Assembly: GCA_016795425.1 (NCBI GenBank) | Contig: JAEUHG010000150.1 | Span: 44,262 to 108,261, forward strand | Source: Verrucomicrobiales bacterium | GTDB taxonomy: Bacteria > Verrucomicrobiota > Verrucomicrobiia > Limisphaerales > CAIMTB01 | Reading direction: 5' to 3' | Length of the DNA stretch: 64,000 nucleotides | Part shown: positions 17,619-25,999 of the stretch, piece after piece | Numbering within the stretch: the first letter of the stretch is position 1 | How the letters are laid out: every line of letters starts with the position of its first letter | The notes under the pieces: model-generated | Databases searched by the model: none | What the model was told of the DNA's origin: nothing | What the model saw: only the letters and a program-made list of their open reading frames with translations | Program-made: the position numbers and the translations under genes

Positions 17619-18797
17619 CTATCGGAACAATTGCGGCGTGAATTCCTGCAGGTACTCGCGCCACTTGATCCAGGTGTGCGCCCCGTCCGTCTCCCGATAG
17701 ACCACGTCAAAGTCGTGCTTCTTGAACATCTCCACCGTTGCCCGCGAGGTCGCCACCAGGAAGTCGTCCTTTCCAGTCGCAAACCAGAACAAGCGCAGAC
17801 CCTTTTTCAACTTCGCATCGTTCAGTCGGTCGTGGTGCCGCTCCTCGAATGTCGGACCGGCCGGCGCATTGGTGCTTCCCGGACGATTCCCGCCGGTGAT
17901 GCCAAAGACTCCGGAGCTGAAAACCCCGAGATATCCGAACTTGTCCAGATGCGGGATCCCGATGTTCAAGGTCTGTCCCCCTCCCATGGAGAGTCCCGCC
18001 AACGCTCGACTGCCCCGGTCCTTGTTCACACGGAAATGGGACTCCACATAGGGCATGACATCCTTCGTGAAGTCCTCGGAAAACTCGTCGACAGCCGGGC
18101 GCGGCGCTCCGGGAATCATAGGGCCGGTGTGCCCGGCGGTCATCACCACGATCATGGGTTTGGCTTTCTTCTCCGCGATCAGATTGTCGAGGATGAAGCC
18201 CGCCCGACCCACCGTGCTCCAGGAATCATCACTGTCGCCAGCGCCGTGCAGGAGGTAGAAGACCGGATACTTTCCTTTGCCGAGTTCATAGCCCGGTGGC
18301 GTGTAAACATGCATCCGGCGAAACCGCCTCAAGGCGGTGGAATAGTAGGTCACCTCGGCGACGACACCCCGGGGGACCGGTTGGGTGTCCATCCATGCCA
18401 GGCCCGGCACGCCGACCAAGCTCCAGACATTGCCCACCGACTCGCTGGTGGATGGATTCCGCGGGTCCACCACGTTGATGCCATCCACGTTGAAAACGTA
18501 ACGGTAGTAACCCGGGGACGCCTCAAGGGTCACCTCCCACACGCCTTCGGCATTCTTCGTCATCTCCTTGCCCTGCCCGACTCCTGGCATGTCGGATCCG
18601 CTGAGTTTTACGGCTTCGGCACGGGGCGCCAGAATGCGGAAGGTGACCGTACCGTCGCGCACTTCGGGCGACACCACGCGCGGTCCCTGGTTGCCACCCC
18701 CGCGGGCTTGGGCGCATGCCCGGTGTGAAATCAGTGGGGTAATGATCATGAGGGCGACCGCCGCCACTCTCAGTCTGGGGAATAAGAGCTGTTTCAT
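17619..18797 (-). CDS. Secreted esterase (XynZ/EsteraseD type) with N-terminal E-set domain
   Basis: The 392-residue product has a signal peptide (MKQLLFPRLRVAAVALMI, ending near RACAQA). Residues about 40-130 resemble a CBM48-like immunoglobulin fold (VTFRILAPRAEAVKLSGSDM), common in front of these esterases. The alpha/beta hydrolase domain shows YLLHGAGDSDDSW, the nucleophile elbow GLSMGGGQT and the terminal histidine in DGAHTWIKWREYLQEF. Relatives include feruloyl and acetylxylan esterases, so release of acyl or feruloyl groups from plant polysaccharide is a reasonable guess. The start is the ATG at 18797, which carries the signal peptide; an open extension upstream to 18980 overlaps the neighbouring gene and is not credible. 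Confidence 0.87.
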   Translation of the reverse strand: MKQLLFPRLRVAAVALMIITPLISHRACAQARGGGNQGPRVVSPEVRDGTVTFRILAPRAEAVKLSGSDMPGVGQGKEMTKNAEGVWEVTLEASPGYYRYVFNVDGINVVDPRNPSTSESVGNVWSLVGVPGLAWMDTQPVPRGVVAEVTYYSTALRRFRRMHVYTPPGYELGKGKYPVFYLLHGAGDSDDSWSTVGRAGFILDNLIAEKKAKPMIVVMTAGHTGPMIPGAPRPAVDEFSEDFTKDVMPYVESHFRVNKDRGSRALAGLSMGGGQTLNIGIPHLDKFGYLGVFSSGVFGITGGNRPGSTNAPAGPTFEERHHDRLNDAKLKKGLRLFWFATGKDDFLVATSRATVEMFKKHDFDVVYRETDGAHTWIKWREYLQEFTPQLFR

Positions 18798-18972
18798 GGG
18801 CGTGAAGGGTCTGCGATGGTGCGATTCCGCCAACGGTGAATGACCGATTCCTCCACTCCCATCCGCTCCAGGCCAGCACAATCTCGCTTCTCGAATCGGC
18901 TCGCCGTGAAGCTCCAGGCCCCGGCATCCGCTGTTGCAGCGGACCGAAGGCCCTCCTGGACCAGAGTCTCCT

Positions 18973-21081
18973 TCAACCACGCCGCTTCTTCTGGAAGGTG
19001 TAGGTGACTTTGGTCATCACGCTGCCTTCCTCCTCCTCGCTCTCATCCTGCACGTGATTGAACACGACGTACCAGTAGGTGTTATACCGGAACCGCCAAC
19101 CGTAGATGACACTGTAGTTGTGAACACCCGTGTCCCGCAACTGCAGCGACGTCTTCACCCACATGTCGTCCGTGATGTAGAGATCCACCACCAGCCGATT
19201 CAACCAGACCACCTCCGGATCGTCGTCCTGTCGATCCTCCAATCGCACATTGAAGTCCCACCGAATCGGAAGGCGCTCCCAGAATTTGAACCGCTTACCG
19301 ACGACGACTTCGTCGTAGAGCGTCTTTTCGAACTCCCCGTGTCCGTAGGAGATGTTGATCGCGCGAAAATAGTCGGACGCCCACACGTCCACCCCGCCGC
19401 CCACCCGCCAGTTGTCGAAGGGCCGGTGGTATTGGTTGTCATAACTCGCGCGCAGGGCCAGGTCGTTGCGCAGGAGCACGCGACCATAAATGTCGTGATC
19501 GCGAATTGACTCGTCGCCCGAGCCGTCCATCAGGTACTGGGTCTCGTAGCCCACGTTGTACTCCTTGTACCACGACGAACCCGAACGCGGATGGTAGTCG
19601 GCCCACAGGCTGGGACCAAACACGTCGCGCCGGGGGATGTAGCCCAACAACGGAAAGAACTCGCGGCTGATGGCGTTGTAGTTGGCCTGGACCGTCCACG
19701 GGTACAGATCGTAGATGAGCGAAGCCGAGCCGAGTTGCCCGGCGCCATCCCGGGACGTTCCGGCCCCATCGACGAGCAGTTCCTCATCGGTCAGCGCCGT
19801 TTGAAATCGGGCTCTCCAGGCGTCGGTCAGGAAGAAGTACCCATCCGCGCTGGCCGCGATCGAGTGCCCTTCGTCCAGAGCGGATCCCGCAGCGTAATAG
19901 CCCAGCGAGGAGCGTTCACCCACGTCCTGGTTCACACGCAGGACCGTCGAGTTGCCATGGAACTGTCCGTCGTTGGCGACGTCGCCATAGATATTCTGGA
20001 AGTTGAAGTTGTACCCGCTCCCCTGCCCACTCGCTTTGGCCCCGAAATCGAGGTCGGTGAACCGCCGGCTGTAATACACCCGGTGCGGCGCCCGCATCAG
20101 TTCCTCGCCTTCATTGAAGAATAGCCGTTTTTCCGGAAGAAATCGCTCGGTGTCGCGCAACTCGATCGTGTCGTCGTCCGCCTCGATCTGCCCGAAATCC
20201 GGGGTGACCGTCCACGACGAGATGATGGACGGCGTGACTCGGAACTTGGCGTCCACGCCGGCGCGGAACCGCGTATCGACGTCACCATTGAAATCGGTCT
20301 GCACGCTGGCGTAGGGCGTCACTTCCCAGTTCCGGTCAAACACCGAATCGCCGAGATCGAGATCGGTCAGATGACCGAAATGGCGGGGCTTGTAGAAGTC
20401 GGTGGCGTTAAAACTCCAGAAGCTGGTGACGTCGGTTCGACGCTGAAGCCGGGTGATGTTGAATCCCCAGCGCTGGTCGTCGCGACGGAAGTAGTTGAAC
20501 ACCGTGAACGGAATGCGCATTTCGAACGTCCAGCGGTCGGCCAAGATCTTGGCGGCGCAGTCCCAGTCCGCTGACCATCCATAATTGAAGACCCCGGAAG
20601 GGCCTTCGTTGGCGTCGGCACGGGTTCCCAGTGGATTGGTAAAAAAGGCGTATTTGCCACGGTGATTGTGAGGCGGATCGACGTGGACCTCGATCCAGTC
20701 GTCGGCGACGAACGAACGATCCTCCCGACGTTCCGTCGCCCGCAGGGCCGCCGTGTTGGTGTCGAGGCATTCAACCGCCACATAAAGGTAGTTGGTAGTG
20801 TAAGCGATGCGAATCAGGGTTTGTTCGACGGCCGGTTGCCCGGTTCGCTGATCGATGAGGCCCGTGGCGACAGTGCATTCCTTCCAGAACGGTTCATCCA
20901 AAACGCCATCCACGACCATCGCCTCGCCGGTCTTTAGCGCGGCAAACTCCGGTACATTGGCCGCCGAATCCTTATGTCCCAGCGCGTCGGGGGATCTAGC
21001 AAGCATGGTCAGAACCAAGGCCCACCAAAAGATTGAGAGGCCGGCGAAGCGTAACGATGAGGGCGTCTTGGAACCGTGCAA
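18973..21081 (-). CDS. CBM9-like / DUF5916-type outer-membrane beta-barrel protein
   Basis: The 702-residue protein begins with a signal peptide (FAGLSIFWWALVLTMLARS), then a carbohydrate-binding-module-9-like domain: VVDGVLDEPFWKEC, IRIAYTTNYLYVAVECLD and DDWIEVHVDPP. The remaining 450 residues are alternating aromatic strands of a DUF5916-type barrel (RVYYSRRFTDLDF, FHGNSTVLRVNQDVGERSS, YWYVVFNHVQ). The only start that includes the signal peptide is the TTG at 21081, because a TAG stop lies in frame just upstream at 21094-21096 and the first ATG falls inside the signal peptide. Its 3' end is about 175 nt upstream of the esterase start. Role unknown; proteins of this type are often near polysaccharide- or peptide-degrading enzymes. 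Confidence 0.82.
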   Translation of the reverse strand: MHGSKTPSSLRFAGLSIFWWALVLTMLARSPDALGHKDSAANVPEFAALKTGEAMVVDGVLDEPFWKECTVATGLIDQRTGQPAVEQTLIRIAYTTNYLYVAVECLDTNTAALRATERREDRSFVADDWIEVHVDPPHNHRGKYAFFTNPLGTRADANEGPSGVFNYGWSADWDCAAKILADRWTFEMRIPFTVFNYFRRDDQRWGFNITRLQRRTDVTSFWSFNATDFYKPRHFGHLTDLDLGDSVFDRNWEVTPYASVQTDFNGDVDTRFRAGVDAKFRVTPSIISSWTVTPDFGQIEADDDTIELRDTERFLPEKRLFFNEGEELMRAPHRVYYSRRFTDLDFGAKASGQGSGYNFNFQNIYGDVANDGQFHGNSTVLRVNQDVGERSSLGYYAAGSALDEGHSIAASADGYFFLTDAWRARFQTALTDEELLVDGAGTSRDGAGQLGSASLIYDLYPWTVQANYNAISREFFPLLGYIPRRDVFGPSLWADYHPRSGSSWYKEYNVGYETQYLMDGSGDESIRDHDIYGRVLLRNDLALRASYDNQYHRPFDNWRVGGGVDVWASDYFRAINISYGHGEFEKTLYDEVVVGKRFKFWERLPIRWDFNVRLEDRQDDDPEVVWLNRLVVDLYITDDMWVKTSLQLRDTGVHNYSVIYGWRFRYNTYWYVVFNHVQDESEEEEGSVMTKVTYTFQKKRRG

Positions 21082-21586
21082 AGCGGCGGCAAACTAGGAG
21101 TTCACCACGAAGTCCGCAAAAGTTTCGGGGCGACTTTCAGGGCGACGGCGCGATCTCCAAGGCCCGCAGCGGACTTCCACCGTCCTGCCGAGGTCCCAGC
21201 GGGGCGCGCTGCGATACCCCAGGGCACGTCTCGTCTTGAGGCGTAACGTCGCCCTGGGGCCCCGGCCACCCAATGTGTCGAGCCCAGAAAGGGCGAACCT
21301 CGAGTTTCGCCATCCTCTCATCCGATCCCGCCGAGGGACCTCGCCCGTGGCTCCTCACCATCCCAGGGGATCAATCGTCCGCATCTTGCATGCTCAAACC
21401 TCCCGCCATACCGGCACCCGACCCGCTTCCTCCGAAATGTTGAATGTAGATGTCTGACCCCATTGCCGCCGCCGACAACTCGATGCCGATCACGCGATTC
21501 GATTTCTACCAGGTCCAGGGGAGATCGGTGCTCGTTGCCGCCGCGATCGCGGACCTGCTGTGTCGTGTCGAGCCAAGGAGCCGCTG
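21082..21586. other. 505-bp intergenic region without a convincing gene
   Basis: The region lies upstream of the DUF5916-type gene and downstream of the aminotransferase gene, both on the minus strand. Short frames exist on both strands but none shows codon structure or a recognisable family. A small ATG frame at 21450-21599 (49 codons) overlaps the end of the aminotransferase gene and is not supported. The left half carries a 9-bp inverted repeat. It should also contain the promoter of the minus-strand DUF5916-type gene. The overall look is of a decayed repeat or spacer. Confidence 0.45.
21217..21259. repeat. 9-bp perfect inverted repeat
   Basis: CCCCAGGGC at 21217-21225 is exactly complementary to GCCCTGGGG at 21251-21259, separated by 25 nt. 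It sits in a gene-free stretch about 135 bp upstream of the DUF5916-type gene. It may be the core of a dispersed intergenic repeat or a transcriptional feature; with no poly-T it is not a standard terminator. Confidence 0.4.
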
Positions 21587-22918
21587 TCAGGCGGCGTAGT
21601 GCCCCGCCACTTTGCGAATCGCCTCGATCGCACCATCGATGTACGCGTCGTCCATGGCTTCGTGAAGTGTGAGACGAATGCCGGTCGACAAAATCGCCTC
21701 CGCTTCCGGGGTCTCGTGCCGGGTGTAGTCCATGGTCGTCAAACCAAGTTCTTTGATCGGCCAGCGGCCGCCGAAGAACGCGTGCTTCTGAAAGACGGGA
21801 TTGCGGTGCAGCGGCACCGGAATGTAGCCGGCCCCCGCTTCGACACCTTCGGCGGCCAATGCCTTCACGACTTGGGCCCGATCACACCGCCAACGCTCTG
21901 GAACCATTCGGAGGAAATAGAACCAGAACGAACAACGATCCCGCGGATCCACCCCGTGCGGTCGCACCCCCGGCACGTCGGCAAGGCCGCGGTTCAACCG
22001 TTCACCCAGGCCAGCGCGCCGTTGAACGATGGACTCCAGACGCTCCAACTGCGCCGTCGCCACCGCCGCCTGGGGCTCGGTCATGCGGTAATTGGTGGCG
22101 AACGACTCGTACAATCCGCCTTTCACGCGGTCGAAACCCTTGTCGCCAAAGCGCTGGAGCAGCGGGCCGAAGCGTTCGTCATTCGAAGCCACCACCCCAC
22201 CGTCGCCGCAAGTGATGTGCTTGGAATTTTGCAGGGACCAGCAGGCCAGATGGCCCACTGTACCTACCGGTTCGCCCCGATACTTCGCCCCCCACGCTTG
22301 CGCGCAGTCCTCGATGAGAATCAGGCCGTGGCGATCCGCGATCGCCTTGAGAGCCTGCAAATCGCACGGATTGCCGCAGAGGTGCACGGCGATGATGGCC
22401 TTGGTCTTTGGCGTCACCCGACGCTCCACCTCAGCGGGATCCAGGTTGTAGGTGGTCGGCCCCAGATCCGCGAACACGGGCACGCCCTGCTGGTAGATCG
22501 TCCCCACCACGGTCCCGATGTCCGTGATCGGCGAGGTGATGACTTCATCGCCGGGAGCAATGCCCGCCGCCGCCACTGCAATGTGCAGCGCCGCGGTCCC
22601 GGAGGAGCACGGCATCACGTACTTCGCGGGACAGACGCGGCGAAAAGTATCCGTGAAAGCGGTGGTCTGCGGCCCCTTCCAATAAAACAACGTGTCCTGC
22701 CGCAACATGGCATCCAGCCGCGCGCGTTCCAGGTCCCCCCAACGGACACCGAGCTTCGGGACGCTCTTGACCGTCTTCTCGCCACCGTCGATGGCCAGCT
22801 TGGCCTTGGTCGCTGGCACCGACGGATTCGCCTGGGCCAATGTCAGCGGTGCGCTTCCCAAGGCGACGCCTGTGGTGGCCAGGAAATGGCGACGCGTCAT
22901 GTCCTCGAACCGGGTCAT
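21587..22918 (-). CDS. DegT/DnrJ/EryC1-type aminotransferase with Tat signal
   Basis: The 443-residue PLP enzyme has the fold-type I layout of sugar aminotransferases. The PLP-binding lysine is K233 in LQNSKHITCGDGG, the ring aspartate D204 in LIEDCAQAWG, and the phosphate-binding SSGTAALH is present. Unusually for this family it starts with MTRRHFLATTGVALGSAP, a twin-arginine export signal, so it may act outside the cytoplasm; PLP enzymes fold in the cytoplasm, which fits Tat export. Comparable Tat-tagged DegT proteins occur in planctomycetes and verrucomicrobia. It is the most downstream member of a minus-strand set of exported enzymes. The substrate could be a keto-sugar or a non-sugar ligand; sequence does not decide. 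Confidence 0.85.
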   Translation of the reverse strand: MTRFEDMTRRHFLATTGVALGSAPLTLAQANPSVPATKAKLAIDGGEKTVKSVPKLGVRWGDLERARLDAMLRQDTLFYWKGPQTTAFTDTFRRVCPAKYVMPCSSGTAALHIAVAAAGIAPGDEVITSPITDIGTVVGTIYQQGVPVFADLGPTTYNLDPAEVERRVTPKTKAIIAVHLCGNPCDLQALKAIADRHGLILIEDCAQAWGAKYRGEPVGTVGHLACWSLQNSKHITCGDGGVVASNDERFGPLLQRFGDKGFDRVKGGLYESFATNYRMTEPQAAVATAQLERLESIVQRRAGLGERLNRGLADVPGVRPHGVDPRDRCSFWFYFLRMVPERWRCDRAQVVKALAAEGVEAGAGYIPVPLHRNPVFQKHAFFGGRWPIKELGLTTMDYTRHETPEAEAILSTGIRLTLHEAMDDAYIDGAIEAIRKVAGHYAA

Positions 22919-22968
22919 GCGGCTACGCTAGTCCGCCGGATCCATGCCGAACAAGGCGCGAAGCGAGA

Positions 22969-23835
22969 TCAGTCCAACGCCTGGACCGCCTTCCACCGGA
23001 TGGATTCCAACTCACGATCAGCCAGCGAGGATTCCACCAACTTGAGCCAGGCTGATTCGAAATAAAACAAGGGCGCGTGAGAGCCAAAGAGCAGGCGATC
23101 CCGGGGAACCTGATCGAGGATTGCTCGGATTCCGCCCAAGCCCTCAATCATGGACACCTCCACCCAGACCGACCCCGTGGCCATGAGTTCCAGCAGCGGT
23201 TTAGCGCGGACCGTTCGCAGCGCGTTCAGCAGAACCACTCTCGATCCGGGCACCGCACGGATGAGGTCCGGCAACGGCGCCGTGTCCACGGGTTCCACGC
23301 GCATCAACGGGTGCATCATCCGCTCGTCCTCCATGACGACGGCGATCTCGACGATCAAACGCGCCGCGGCCGCAACCTTGAGCAATGCACCCATGGCCGG
23401 ATGATCCAACCGGTAGCCGTGATAGTTCGGGTGCAACCGGATCCCGCGCATGCGGTGAACGTCAACGCAACGCCGGACTTCGTCCTCCCAATCGGGTCGG
23501 GTCGGATCCACCGATCCGCGTGCCTTGAACAGACCACCTCCCACGCGCCGACAAGTCTCCGCCAACCGCGCGTTGGCTGTGCCGAGGTCTTTGTGCAGCA
23601 GCCCGTCGAAGGTCCCGGCCCACGCCTGTTGGACGCCGTGCTCCCGGAGCTTGCGGGCCAATCGTTCGGCGGAGTCCAATGGCAACCGACGCGTCGGCCA
23701 TTGGCCCAAGGTCACGTTAACATCGACGAGAGGGCCCCCGGCCTTCGGCGCCGCCCGACCCCTTGCCTGGGGCGTCATGGCGGACGCGGCCAATGCGGTC
23801 GTCATGGTTCCGGCGAGAAAGTCTCTCCGATTCAT
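22969..23835 (-). CDS. Amidohydrolase_2-type protein, Tat-exported, altered metal site
   Basis: The 288-residue product starts with MNRRDFLAGTMTTALAASA, a twin-arginine signal. The TIM-barrel of amidohydrolase family 2 follows, but the usual N-terminal H-x-H is replaced by VDVNVTLGQWPTRRLP. Later metal-region motifs are RLHPNYHGYRLDHPAM and DRLLFGSHAPLFYFE. The absent HxH means metal binding and activity are uncertain; the D-x-N-x-x-L-x-x-W-P form looks like a consistent subfamily feature rather than a mutation. The start codon overlaps the stop of the preceding amidohydrolase gene as ATGA at 23832-23835, so the two are translationally coupled and may work together. Its stop is 50 nt from the aminotransferase start. 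Confidence 0.82.
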   Translation of the reverse strand: MNRRDFLAGTMTTALAASAMTPQARGRAAPKAGGPLVDVNVTLGQWPTRRLPLDSAERLARKLREHGVQQAWAGTFDGLLHKDLGTANARLAETCRRVGGGLFKARGSVDPTRPDWEDEVRRCVDVHRMRGIRLHPNYHGYRLDHPAMGALLKVAAAARLIVEIAVVMEDERMMHPLMRVEPVDTAPLPDLIRAVPGSRVVLLNALRTVRAKPLLELMATGSVWVEVSMIEGLGGIRAILDQVPRDRLLFGSHAPLFYFESAWLKLVESSLADRELESIRWKAVQALD

Positions 23836-24617
23836 GTCTTCACCCCTTTGGCGTTCAGGATGGGTGACAGAAGGCGCCGCAGGTTCTCGCCCAGAATGGC
23901 CCGTTTGGACGCGGCGGAGAGTTCCGCTCCGTGAACCTTCGCCAATTGCGAGGCGAAGCTGCGACCACCGATGTCGCTGCCGTACAGGACCCGGTCGACG
24001 CCCAATTCGCGCACCGCCATCTCCGTCAGTCCCGCCGCCGGATCGCCGCCTCCCAAATCGGCATGGACATTCGGGTGAGCTCGGATCGCGCGGAGTCCCA
24101 TCTCCCAATCGCCGCCCGAGTGGCCGCACACGAAGTTCGCGGTTGGATGGCGCTTCGCCAGGGCGACGAGATCCATGGGCGTCGATTCCCCGGGCAAGTT
24201 GCCCGTAATCTTGATCCACGTGTGTTGGAAGATCAGTGCACCCAGTTCACGCGCCCGTTCGACGAGCGGATCCAGCGACGCGGAATGGCAGCGTTCGGCG
24301 ACCCACAACTTCACTCCCACCATCGGTCCGTCCCGCACGCAGCGGTTCAATTCATCCAGGCTGGCCTGGGTATGGCGCGGGTTCAGATAGACGAAGCCGA
24401 ACGCACGCTCGGGATAGGCGCGAATTGCGCGCAGCACCTGGTCATTGTCTTCACGCAACTTCTCTGGCGTCGGATCATAGCTCCATTCCATCCCCATGAA
24501 GACGCACAAGCGCCCCACACCCATGCGGTCGGCGTATTCGAGCAGATGTCCGAGTCGCGCCTCGGGCGTGTCGCCCGGCACTCCGCTGAGGTGGGCGTGG
24601 AGATCCCAGATTTCCAT
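23832..24617 (-). CDS. Amidohydrolase_2 family metal-dependent hydrolase
   Basis: The 261-residue protein has no signal peptide. It begins MEIWDLHAHLSGVPGD, with the H-x-H metal ligands of the amidohydrolase superfamily, followed by FGFVYLNPRHTQASLDELN, a histidine in IFQHTWIK, another in FVCGHSGGDWE and the catalytic aspartate in VLYGSDIGGRS. The family includes decarboxylases and lactonases such as ACMSD and LigI. The ATG at 24617 gives the natural domain start; longer starts only add low-complexity residues that overlap the nitrilase gene. Its stop overlaps the start of the second amidohydrolase, which lacks the HxH, so an intact and an altered copy are coupled. Confidence 0.85.
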   Translation of the reverse strand: MEIWDLHAHLSGVPGDTPEARLGHLLEYADRMGVGRLCVFMGMEWSYDPTPEKLREDNDQVLRAIRAYPERAFGFVYLNPRHTQASLDELNRCVRDGPMVGVKLWVAERCHSASLDPLVERARELGALIFQHTWIKITGNLPGESTPMDLVALAKRHPTANFVCGHSGGDWEMGLRAIRAHPNVHADLGGGDPAAGLTEMAVRELGVDRVLYGSDIGGRSFASQLAKVHGAELSAASKRAILGENLRRLLSPILNAKGVKT

Positions 24618-24646
24618 GCGTGGCACTCGCTCGTGGCGCTCCGAAT

Positions 24647-25999
24647 TCACTCCCCAACGGCCACTGGACGGTGCCGCGGGATCTCCGACCGAAAATCCCC
24701 CAGGCTCGACCAGTAGAGCCGCTCGCCGAGATCCACTTCCGCAACCGCCACCGAGCCCCATTGCTTGGCCTGCGCGATCACGCGTCCCTCGCGGTCGAAC
24801 ACCGCCGACACCATCCAGTCGAGGGACGTGTCGCAATAGGTGCTGCTCACCACGAAAACGTGGTTCTCGCAGGCGCGCGCCGCTGCCAGCAGCGGGTTGC
24901 AGCCGGCCACCGGGAAGGCCAGGATTTCCGCGCCCCGGTTGGCCAAAGCCCTCGCCGGTTCTGGAAAGAAGCCATCATAGCAGACCATCAGCCCGACGCG
25001 CCCCAGGCGGGTGTCGAAAACCGGATAGTCGTTGCCGGGAGTGATGCCAGCCTCGATTTCGGTTCGCGGCAGGGTGACCTTGCGATACTTGCCAATCACG
25101 GCGCCGTCAGGACCGATCAAGACTGCGACGTTGTAGATCAAGTGCCGCTCGCGCTCGACCAGTCCGACGACCAAGTGCAGGTGGTGTTGCTTAGCCAGGC
25201 TTCCGAAATAGGCCGTTGACGGGCCAGGAATGGACTCCGCCGCGTCGCGATACGAGAGGCCATTGCCGGTGGCGGTCAAGGTCTCCGGCAGAACCGCCAG
25301 ATCGGCTTTCTCGCGCGCCGCCTGTTCGATCAACGGCGCGAATTGCCGGCAACTGTCCATCGCGTTCGTTCCTCCTTTCGGCACGTAATGGACGGTGGCC
25401 AATCGCACCCGCCGCGGTGGAGGCGGCGCATGCTCCGCGAGTTCAACCCCCTTCCATTCCACCACGGCGTTGGTCGCCCAACGCAGGTGCAACTCGATGA
25501 TCGCCCGGGTGGCCTTGGGGGGCGCGTGGTACACGCCGGAAATCTCCATCCAACCATCGGCCCGTGCGACGCCGTCCACGGGATAGTCCGGCTCGGACAC
25601 CGGGGCTTCGCCGGGCGCAAAACTGTTCGCGCCCGGCGCGTCACGCCGAACCGGAAGGCCCGCGTCATCGGTCCACCGGATGCGCACCAGCACCGACCTG
25701 CGCGGCACCGGTACGTTCTCCGCGCGGCGTTCCGTGCGAAACCGATACCATGCCCCGCCTTTCACCGGAAACCGGCGCTCCCAATGTCCATCGAGTCCCT
25801 CCCGCGCATCAGTGCGAATCCGCAAACGTCCATCGCTCTCCCGTTCGAAGACAGGACGCAATTCATCCCGTGGAGATTCAGCGACCCAGTCCCCCGCCGC
25901 TTGTCCACCCCCGAAGACCCGCAGGCCGAGGGCGACGAGCACCATGACCAGGCAGCATGGAACCCAGCACTGCCGATGGCGTGTGGAAGAGGAGGTCAT
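24647..25999 (-). CDS. Secreted/anchored carbon-nitrogen hydrolase (nitrilase superfamily)
   Basis: The 450-residue protein has an N-terminal hydrophobic segment (VPCCLVMVLVALGLRVFG), a beta-sandwich region of about 150 residues of unknown role, and a C-terminal nitrilase domain from about residue 198. The catalytic triad is complete: E239 in VLPETLTA, K307 in GKYRKVTLP and C340 in VGLMVCYDG. The family hydrolyses amides or nitriles. Its start overlaps the stop of the preceding propeller gene as ATGA at 25996-25999. The location among two amidohydrolases and an aminotransferase suggests a pathway acting on a nitrogen-containing compound outside the cytoplasm; the substrate is unknown. Confidence 0.87.
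   Translation of the reverse strand: MTSSSTRHRQCWVPCCLVMVLVALGLRVFGGGQAAGDWVAESPRDELRPVFERESDGRLRIRTDAREGLDGHWERRFPVKGGAWYRFRTERRAENVPVPRRSVLVRIRWTDDAGLPVRRDAPGANSFAPGEAPVSEPDYPVDGVARADGWMEISGVYHAPPKATRAIIELHLRWATNAVVEWKGVELAEHAPPPPRRVRLATVHYVPKGGTNAMDSCRQFAPLIEQAAREKADLAVLPETLTATGNGLSYRDAAESIPGPSTAYFGSLAKQHHLHLVVGLVERERHLIYNVAVLIGPDGAVIGKYRKVTLPRTEIEAGITPGNDYPVFDTRLGRVGLMVCYDGFFPEPARALANRGAEILAFPVAGCNPLLAAARACENHVFVVSSTYCDTSLDWMVSAVFDREGRVIAQAKQWGSVAVAEVDLGERLYWSSLGDFRSEIPRHRPVAVGE

Noticed and set aside
17519..17782. N-terminal extension of lipoyl synthase
   Set aside because: Arg/Ser-rich, overlaps the esterase gene antisense, and the family length is reached from ATG 17518.
21450..21599. 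Small plus-strand gene of 49 codons
   Set aside because: It overlaps the aminotransferase 3' end, has no ribosome-binding site or family resemblance.
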